In this document: positions 29,942 to 36,445 of the stretch, piece by piece
Position numbering within the stretch: position 1 is the stretch's first letter
Layout: every line of letters begins with the position of its first letter
IMG/VR virus record: IMGVR_UViG_3300021197_001846
Coordinates: 1 to 36,445 of that record
Reading direction: 5' to 3' (one strand)
DNA: 36,445 nucleotides
DNA from: a virus
Program-made: the position numbers and the translations under genes
Notes under the pieces: generated by a model
Database searches by the model: none
The model's input: only the letters and a program-made list of their open reading frames with translations
Told to the model about the DNA's origin: nothing

Positions 29942-32900
29942 ATGGGACAAATAAGAATATTCTCCGATACTAAATCAGGTAAAGTTACCTTTGATGGATC
30001 TACTATCTCTGATAAAGAAATCGGTTCTGTCGAGGCGTTAGCTCACCCAACAGAGTCAAATCGCATAATCATTAAATCTACAAGAATCTTTAAACGTGGT
30101 TCAACCACAGAGTATAGGGTGTTCTTGAAGCGCTTAAATGCTAATCGTGTTCAGAATGAGGCTGGTGAGACATTACAAGATGCTCCAAATCTCTTCACAA
30201 GAGATCAAGTTGTTACCTACTTGAATGAGCAGATGTCAACCCCAATCATTACTGAATACTTCGAATACAATCCTACTACTGATAGACTTGTTGCTCAGAG
30301 AGATGTACAGGTTGATAAGAATGGTTTCTTCTTAGGTGAGAAGCATAAGATGGCTTCAGGTGGTTCTAACATTTACTTTGAAGATCTTGATAACAAAGCT
30401 AACTCCTACCCTGTATTTGGTGAAGTTCTTGACCAGTCTCTTTCAGCTAACCAACAACCTGGTGCAGGTGTAACACTTCCAAAGAGTCGTATCTTCCAAG
30501 ACTTTAATCCAGTTCCACTTGGTGGTAATCCAGTTGATGATACCTCTATTCCTTATGATGGTAATAACTTCTTCCCATTCAATATTAGCGGTCAAGGTAT
30601 TACTACAAGAGCAGGTGAAGCTCTTCTTGCTACACAGCAGTTGAAGTATGAGATTATTGTTAATGGTATTTCTGTTTATGTTCAGTATCTTACTCCAGGT
30701 GCTTTGGCAATCAATGATCCTATTACTTGGTACTTCGATCAGCCACTTGACATTGAAGCAGGCACAACTCTCCGTGCTACAATCTATAAGATTTCTATTG
30801 TTAATAACCAGGAAGTTATTGATGGTATCTTCAATGTTAACGAAGGTGATGCTGTTCCTACTCGTTACCAGACACAAGTGCTTGCTCGTCTCTTCACTGA
30901 TAAAGACATTGCTCTTAAAGAGGATGTTGATCAGCTCTTGAATGGTTCTATTTACAAAGGTGCTTATGATGCTACTGGTACTGGTACACCTGCACTTCCA
31001 ACTGGTAGTGATATTCTTGGTGACTTCTACCGTGTTACTACTCCAAATGCTTTGAGTGGTTATAATACAGGTGACATTCTTGTATATAACGGTACTGATT
31101 ATGATCACGTTGCAGAGCAACAAGCTACACAATCAGACATTAAGAACTCTGCTCTTCGTATCTACGACATCTATGTTAAGGCTGCTTATACAGGTGCTGT
31201 TTCAGATGGTTCAGTTCTTTACCCTTACACAAACCTTGAGACAGCAGTTGCTTCTGCTAACGATGGAGATCAAATTTACATTGAAGGTACTTGTGAACTT
31301 TCCGGTGAGATTACACTACCTAATAAGTCACTCTTCTTCTATGGTGCTGATGATGCTGTTATTAAATTTACTAGTTATGATGCTGCTAATGCTAACTTGA
31401 TGAGATTTACTGGTACAGATAATACCATAGAGTTTAAGTTTAAGAACATCACATTCATGAATGCTGGTGGTTATGCTCTATACATTCAAAAGACTGCTAA
31501 GGTTGAAATTGATGATTGTTTGTTTACTAACAATGGTTGGAATGGTACAGCTCTTAATACAGTCCTTCCTTCTACTACCACAGCATTACTTGGTTATGAT
31601 TCTACTAATACAGACCTTCAAGCTTTCTATGCTGGTGCTAATGCTTCTAATGGTGGTGCTATGCGCATTGAAGAAGCAACACAGCTACTTGTTACAGGTA
31701 ACACAGTAACAAAGAACCTTAGAGGTATTCGTGTTTCTGATTGTGGTATTAATGGCGGTGGTGTTATTTCACGTAACCAATCATCACAGAACATTGAGTC
31801 TGGTATTTACCTTTCCGTTGGTTCACTTGGTGGTTGTCAAAACATTACAGTAGCTATTAACACATCTACTTACAATGCTAACAACGGTCTTCTTATTATT
31901 GGTGGACTTAATAACAAGTTCAGTCAGAACGAAGTTAATGGTAACTGGAATGCTGGTTTCTGCGCATGGGGTGCTGGTAACTCAACTCTCCGTGATAGTG
32001 GTTTGTATGATAACAACCGCTCTGCTTTCAATGGTATTGGTAACTCAGGTGATGCTAAAGCTTCTATTCAGATTAACGAAGTTTACAATCTTCTTGGAAC
32101 TACAATCTCTTTGAACCCAGCTGCTCGATTCATTGCTGAGATTCTTGATACACAAGTTCATTACACTGGTCTTGGCTCTAATACAGAGAAGATTGGTTTC
32201 CTTATTAGTAGTGCAGTTGGTGGTCTTGCTGATAATGATAAGAACATTATTAAGGTTGATGATGTTGGTTTCATTGGTCAAGACTATGCTATTGACTTAA
32301 GTGAAGTTGATGTATCTAACTTGAGACTTTCTCTCGGAGATAACTCCTACCAGTCAATTGGTATTGCTGCTGTTAAGCCACCTTCTACTGGTGATTATTC
32401 TGAGCTCCCTTTCAGTAACCATGTTATGAGCATTCCTTCAGTTAATGTTGAGGTTGATGTTCTTAAGCAGAGTGTTAAGTTGAAAGAGTATGTAAGTGGT
32501 AATGTTATTAATGTTTATGCAATCAATGAGCTTGCTGCAGTAGATAGAGGAACAACAGCTGACATCATTCAGAGAGATTCTGATAAGATTCAGCTTCGTG
32601 GCCTTACCCTTAACAATGTCTATGTAAATGGTGTTGTTGCTGGTAATACAGTTAGCTCAATGGTTAATACATTGAACTCTGCATTCAATATGGATCTTGT
32701 TCAATATAAAGACTTCCTTACATCTGAAGTTGGTCTTAATGGTGATGATGCTACCGGTGGTATACTTCCAGCACTTGCTGATAACTGGTATATTTCTTAT
32801 GGTTCACTTTCAGGAACACAAGTAACTTCAGCTGATATTACTACTGAAATTAAAGACAGGCAGCCATTCTACAATGGTAACCTTCTTGATAAGGGTCGTG

Positions 32901-35900
32901 AGTTTACATTTACTCATGACAATACTGGTAACTATATGATTGGTGTTTGGTCTGGTGCTGAATCAGAAACACTTGAATCAAACGTTCTTAACTCTACTAA
33001 CTGGAGTTCAGCTTTCCGCTTTGTAAGAAGTGCTAACCGCTTTAGTGGTTCTTCTTCCGTTGGTGTTGATATGACGACACGCTTAACCGCTGGTGATAGT
33101 TCAAGTGTTGTCACAGATGGTAACTATAACGTTGTCAATAACAGCTCTCTTCTCTCACTTCGCTTTGGTAATGATGGTTACTTATACCTTCTTGATATAA
33201 CAGATAGTAATAACTTCATTATTGGTCGTTCTAACTCACCTATTATTGGTACACAGGTTGCTGTTTCATTCGGTGGTGAGAATCAGCCAAATGCTAAACT
33301 TCCAGTAATTCAGGAAAGAACAGAGCTTTGGACAATCGTTCATGACCGTGACTTATCTGAGAATGGTGAGTGGCGTGATGGTATTGAAGCTGAGACAGTT
33401 CTTAAGTCTAACATGGAGATCTACCCAGGTCAGAAAGTTACAATGAACTTCGACTTCTTTGGTCGCTTTGAGAATATTGGTTTTAACTATACCCTTTCTT
33501 CTTCTAACGTTGCTAATGCACATGATCAGATTGAAGATGCTCTCTTCTACAACACAGCAGAAGCTCTTAAAGCTAAGCAAGATGGTGATTGGACATGGAA
33601 TACAGCCGCAACATACTACTACAACCCTAACGGTGATGGTACTGATGTTGGTTACCACCTCGGTAACGGAGTTAATTTAGGTCTTATCTCTTGGAGATAC
33701 GGTACTGATAATTCATTGGAGATGTGGCATGAAACTAACAATGAGTTGATTGCTACTAAGACAACTCCTCTTGATGGTAATCCGTTTAGCATCTATCATG
33801 GTCACAATGAAGATGAACTTACTACACCAGTAAGAGTTCCTGAGATTCTTAGATATGCTCTTTCAGGTGCTGCAGTAAATCGACAGACTTGGTACTACAT
33901 TGAGTCACCTGATGGTACATTTATTTATCCATTGTTTGCTTCTGATGGTGAAGCTAATACAGTTGACCTTACTTTAAGTGGTACAGGTAATAGTGTTGGT
34001 TATACCTTCCCGGATGAGCCAACAAATACAACTTGGTATGGTCCAGTATCTGGCTTCATTAATAATGGCACTAGTGCACCTTCACATGGTATGTTTGGTT
34101 CAAATACAAATGTTATCTGGAATGAGATTCCACAAGATGCAGATAGTGGTTCTGTTCCAGCACAATTTGGTGCTACATCAATTACATTAGATGAGTTAAC
34201 AGCTCTTAATTCACAGACACACCCACTAGGTGCTCAGTGGACTACTACTATTGCTAATGCTCCAGCTTGGATAACACAAGCACAGACAAATGGTAACATT
34301 ACTGGTACTGCTCCTGAAATTCATGGTGATAATACTAACTTCCCTAGCGTATCATATACAGTAGATATTGTTAGAACGAATGACTATGGTTCATCAACAG
34401 GCACACTTACAGTAGTTGTTAATAACTTAAATACATTAACTTCCCTACCTGGAACACTACATACAGGTAGTGTTACTGACTCATCTGCTACTAACTCTGC
34501 TGGTAAAATCTTCTTAGGTGAAGCTGGAACAACATCAGGTAAGTTTGTTTATGATATTGAAACACTTGAAGATGGTGATAAGATTGAATGGTATCATCAA
34601 GATGGTGCAATGGGATTCGGTATTGTTGCTTCTGGTGTTGATAAGACTACTGACATTCTTGAGTATAATGTTGATAATAGTTCTAAATGGGATCTACTTG
34701 CTCCTATTACTGGTGCTGTAACAAATACCAATGGTCAGAACTTCGGTAATAACTTTACTCCATCAATTTGGACTGGTATGGTTCCTCTTGGTTGGGATGA
34801 TAATACTAACCCACAAGTAATACCAACACGTCCAGTTTATGCTGCATCTGATGTTTGGAAGCTCTATAACAATGCTGGTACAATTGAATTGTATCTTAAT
34901 GATGTATTGTTCAGAAGTAGTTCATCTACTCATACAGACCCAGTAATTACATTTGCTATCCCAAATGCTTCAGGATCTGGTAGTAGTACTGCTACTGCTG
35001 AAATGCCATCATTCACTCATACTGCTGATGCTGCAAGTGTTCCATCTGGCTTTACTTTAGTTAATGGTAGTATGGATACAACAACTGAACTTGCTGGTGA
35101 TTCTGCTGTTAGATTTGATAACCTTACTCTTAGCCCTGGTCAGCGTTTGATCATTCCTAAGTCTTATGCTAATACAAACATCCTACCTTCTCTAGATGGT
35201 GCTAGTGGTGAAGATAATAAAGCATTCATTGGTATTCCTAAGTTTACTGCTGATTATACAAGTATTGGTTTACAGGATGACTTCTTTAGTGCTCATAGAT
35301 GGGAAAACAATGGTGCAAATACAACTGGTATGACAATGTGGCATGCTGGTTCTGCTTCACATCAAGGCACAGTTAACCACGCAAGTGATACAGATACTAA
35401 CTTCCACATGGCTATTGAATATACTCGTGGTGGTGATATTGCAATCATGAGAGCTACAGATGCTACTGCTTCATTAACTACAGAGCCACTTGTTGGTGGT
35501 ACATTTGCTATTACACCTCGTACATGGACAGATGCTCAGTATGTTATTGGTCTTAGTGCTCAGCCATTGGTAGCTGCTACTAAAGGTGCTGAAGCTGGTA
35601 TTATTCTTACAGAATCTGGATTGTCTATTGTTGATGCTCCTCTTGCTGCTAATGAGTTTAATGTTACAGAGAATAGTAGTAGTGAGCCATTGTTTAGCTT
35701 ATCAGCTGCTAGTGCTATTACTTTAAATGCTGGTCAGACTTATAAGTTCTGGATGACTGATTCATCTATTGAATCTACTGATGCTTTAGGTTTCTGCTTA
35801 GTAAGTGATAGTTCTGATTATACAACAGGTGTAACCATGGTTGGAACACCAGGTACATTTGGTGCTTATCTTGAGTTTGCTATTCCAAGTGATGTTCCAC

Positions 35901-36445
35901 CTATTAAGGTTAATTGGACATCTGGTGGTAGTAAAAATCATGGTGTTGGTACTCCTACAGTAGCTGGCTCTACTTACACTGCTAACCCTACTGGAATTGA
36001 TTTAGAAGGTCCAGCTGCTAACCAAACAGGTACTAACATTACAGACAATGGTGACTATGGGTGGATGTCAATTGACGAACCTCTCGGAGCTGGTCAAAGG
36101 ATTGTAATGGACAATGCATTCTTTACAGACCTTTTTGATGAGTATCCTAATGCGTATGAGATTCGCATTGGACTTAGAGGAGACAATTGGGATAATGGTG
36201 ACCAATCAACTAATGCAACAACTGGAGAAGTATTCAAAGGTGATTTACAACTTAAAATTTCTGGAAGTGTTCAGAGTAAGTCTTTTCAGTTATTTAAACC
36301 AGGAACAAGTTATAACTCAATGCTTGTAAACACACCAGCATTACAGGATACAACTTGTGCCTTTATTGAAATTACTGCAGATGGTAATAACATTAGAATG
36401 GGATTTGGTAGAAATGGCAACATTGGTGTTTCTCAAGGAGATGAA
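29942..36445 (+). CDS. Giant tail fibre/adhesin-like protein, 3' end outside window
   Basis: The frame stays open from ATG 29942 to the window edge, at least 2,168 codons. The N-terminus is MGQIRIFSDTKSGKVTFDGS. Residues about 415-810 look like a right-handed beta-helix: AVASANDGDQIYIEGT, then many short Asn/Gly-rich turns (FKNITFMNAGGYALYI; GVISRNQSSQNIESGIYL). Residues about 1405-1495 resemble an immunoglobulin/cadherin-like domain (NAPAWITQAQTNGNITGTAP, later SVSYTVDIVRTNDYGSSTGT). A GQ-x-hydrophobic strand recurs near residues 1162, 1732, 1931 and 2050, and WR/MWH modules near 1255 and 1790, so the distal part is built of repeated beta modules. It probably recognises the host surface. The stalk/tip boundary and C-terminus are not visible. 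Confidence 0.75.
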   Translation, partial: MGQIRIFSDTKSGKVTFDGSTISDKEIGSVEALAHPTESNRIIIKSTRIFKRGSTTEYRVFLKRLNANRVQNEAGETLQDAPNLFTRDQVVTYLNEQMSTPIITEYFEYNPTTDRLVAQRDVQVDKNGFFLGEKHKMASGGSNIYFEDLDNKANSYPVFGEVLDQSLSANQQPGAGVTLPKSRIFQDFNPVPLGGNPVDDTSIPYDGNNFFPFNISGQGITTRAGEALLATQQLKYEIIVNGISVYVQYLTPGALAINDPITWYFDQPLDIEAGTTLRATIYKISIVNNQEVIDGIFNVNEGDAVPTRYQTQVLARLFTDKDIALKEDVDQLLNGSIYKGAYDATGTGTPALPTGSDILGDFYRVTTPNALSGYNTGDILVYNGTDYDHVAEQQATQSDIKNSALRIYDIYVKAAYTGAVSDGSVLYPYTNLETAVASANDGDQIYIEGTCELSGEITLPNKSLFFYGADDAVIKFTSYDAANANLMRFTGTDNTIEFKFKNITFMNAGGYALYIQKTAKVEIDDCLFTNNGWNGTALNTVLPSTTTALLGYDSTNTDLQAFYAGANASNGGAMRIEEATQLLVTGNTVTKNLRGIRVSDCGINGGGVISRNQSSQNIESGIYLSVGSLGGCQNITVAINTSTYNANNGLLIIGGLNNKFSQNEVNGNWNAGFCAWGAGNSTLRDSGLYDNNRSAFNGIGNSGDAKASIQINEVYNLLGTTISLNPAARFIAEILDTQVHYTGLGSNTEKIGFLISSAVGGLADNDKNIIKVDDVGFIGQDYAIDLSEVDVSNLRLSLGDNSYQSIGIAAVKPPSTGDYSELPFSNHVMSIPSVNVEVDVLKQSVKLKEYVSGNVINVYAINELAAVDRGTTADIIQRDSDKIQLRGLTLNNVYVNGVVAGNTVSSMVNTLNSAFNMDLVQYKDFLTSEVGLNGDDATGGILPALADNWYISYGSLSGTQVTSADITTEIKDRQPFYNGNLLDKGREFTFTHDNTGNYMIGVWSGAESETLESNVLNSTNWSSAFRFVRSANRFSGSSSVGVDMTTRLTAGDSSSVVTDGNYNVVNNSSLLSLRFGNDGYLYLLDITDSNNFIIGRSNSPIIGTQVAVSFGGENQPNAKLPVIQERTELWTIVHDRDLSENGEWRDGIEAETVLKSNMEIYPGQKVTMNFDFFGRFENIGFNYTLSSSNVANAHDQIEDALFYNTAEALKAKQDGDWTWNTAATYYYNPNGDGTDVGYHLGNGVNLGLISWRYGTDNSLEMWHETNNELIATKTTPLDGNPFSIYHGHNEDELTTPVRVPEILRYALSGAAVNRQTWYYIESPDGTFIYPLFASDGEANTVDLTLSGTGNSVGYTFPDEPTNTTWYGPVSGFINNGTSAPSHGMFGSNTNVIWNEIPQDADSGSVPAQFGATSITLDELTALNSQTHPLGAQWTTTIANAPAWITQAQTNGNITGTAPEIHGDNTNFPSVSYTVDIVRTNDYGSSTGTLTVVVNNLNTLTSLPGTLHTGSVTDSSATNSAGKIFLGEAGTTSGKFVYDIETLEDGDKIEWYHQDGAMGFGIVASGVDKTTDILEYNVDNSSKWDLLAPITGAVTNTNGQNFGNNFTPSIWTGMVPLGWDDNTNPQVIPTRPVYAASDVWKLYNNAGTIELYLNDVLFRSSSSTHTDPVITFAIPNASGSGSSTATAEMPSFTHTADAASVPSGFTLVNGSMDTTTELAGDSAVRFDNLTLSPGQRLIIPKSYANTNILPSLDGASGEDNKAFIGIPKFTADYTSIGLQDDFFSAHRWENNGANTTGMTMWHAGSASHQGTVNHASDTDTNFHMAIEYTRGGDIAIMRATDATASLTTEPLVGGTFAITPRTWTDAQYVIGLSAQPLVAATKGAEAGIILTESGLSIVDAPLAANEFNVTENSSSEPLFSLSAASAITLNAGQTYKFWMTDSSIESTDALGFCLVSDSSDYTTGVTMVGTPGTFGAYLEFAIPSDVPPIKVNWTSGGSKNHGVGTPTVAGSTYTANPTGIDLEGPAANQTGTNITDNGDYGWMSIDEPLGAGQRIVMDNAFFTDLFDEYPNAYEIRIGLRGDNWDNGDQSTNATTGEVFKGDLQLKISGSVQSKSFQLFKPGTSYNSMLVNTPALQDTTCAFIEITADGNNIRMGFGRNGNIGVSQGDE

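Noticed and set aside
30443-31132. 229-codon minus-strand ORF
   Set aside because: Antisense to the giant fibre frame; Thr/Ile/Asn/Ser-rich product is what the reverse of GGT/GCT/ACT codons gives.
1-36445. tRNA genes, CRISPR arrays, insertion sequences or integrase/attachment sites
   Set aside because: Gaps between genes are all under 100 bases and none shows a cloverleaf, regular repeats or transposase/integrase coding; nothing supports these.

Overview
The window is a densely packed, AT-rich segment of a tailed-phage genome of the T4 superfamily (contractile-tailed myovirus), most likely a marine phage. The large terminase, tail sheath, tail tube, baseplate proteins, clamp loader and dUTPase are recognisable at the protein level. 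Host-like TTGATT-N16/17-TATAAT promoters point to a proteobacterial-type host; the host cannot be named from this sequence. No stretch longer than 100 bases lacks a gene, and I see no tRNA, CRISPR array, insertion sequence or integration gene.

Layout. 1-6284 (minus strand): small early-type genes including a possible HExxH metallopeptidase, then sugar genes (dTDP-glucose 4,6-dehydratase, a cytidylyltransferase-like enzyme, a dTDP-4-dehydrorhamnose reductase-like enzyme) with a baseplate-hub-like gene among them, and a RecB/Cas4-type nuclease. 6352-9148 (plus): a tail fibre ending in an SGNH esterase domain and a GT9-like glycosyltransferase. 9208-11250 (minus): a possible neck protein, an unknown protein and a very acidic protein with an in-frame internal start. 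11329-25287 (plus): terminase large subunit, a tube-like protein, sheath, an acidic protein, tail tube, a second tube-like protein, two gp26/gp51-like baseplate proteins, tape measure (gp29-like), gp48-like and gp53-like baseplate proteins, and a large baseplate protein with a C-terminal M15 peptidase. 25284-25787 (minus): a possible small terminase. 25864-28458 (plus): dUTPase, clamp loader, two Cys-containing unknowns. 28510 to the end: a fibre-like protein and a giant fibre/adhesin still open after 2,168 codons.

Regulation. Three promoter types can be read by eye. Seventeen late boxes (mostly ATTAAATA or CATAAATA, related to T4 TATAAATA) stand before virion genes, and 13 of them lie exactly 5 nt before the chosen start codon. 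Seven sigma70-like promoters stand before sugar genes, the nuclease, dut and others. A third motif, AAGGAAC-N5-TATAATTA, occurs five times before small genes, the nuclease and the clamp loader. In most cases the predicted transcription start falls on or next to the start codon, so much of the phage's mRNA may be leaderless. The clearest gene with a longer late leader, 18103, also carries a real Shine-Dalgarno sequence.

How the genes work together. The tail block builds sheath, tube and baseplate; the M15 domain probably opens the peptidoglycan and the SGNH fibre probably trims a surface polysaccharide. The sugar enzymes and the glycosyltransferase have host-type promoters, which suggests early remodelling of host or phage glycans. 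That last point is inference.
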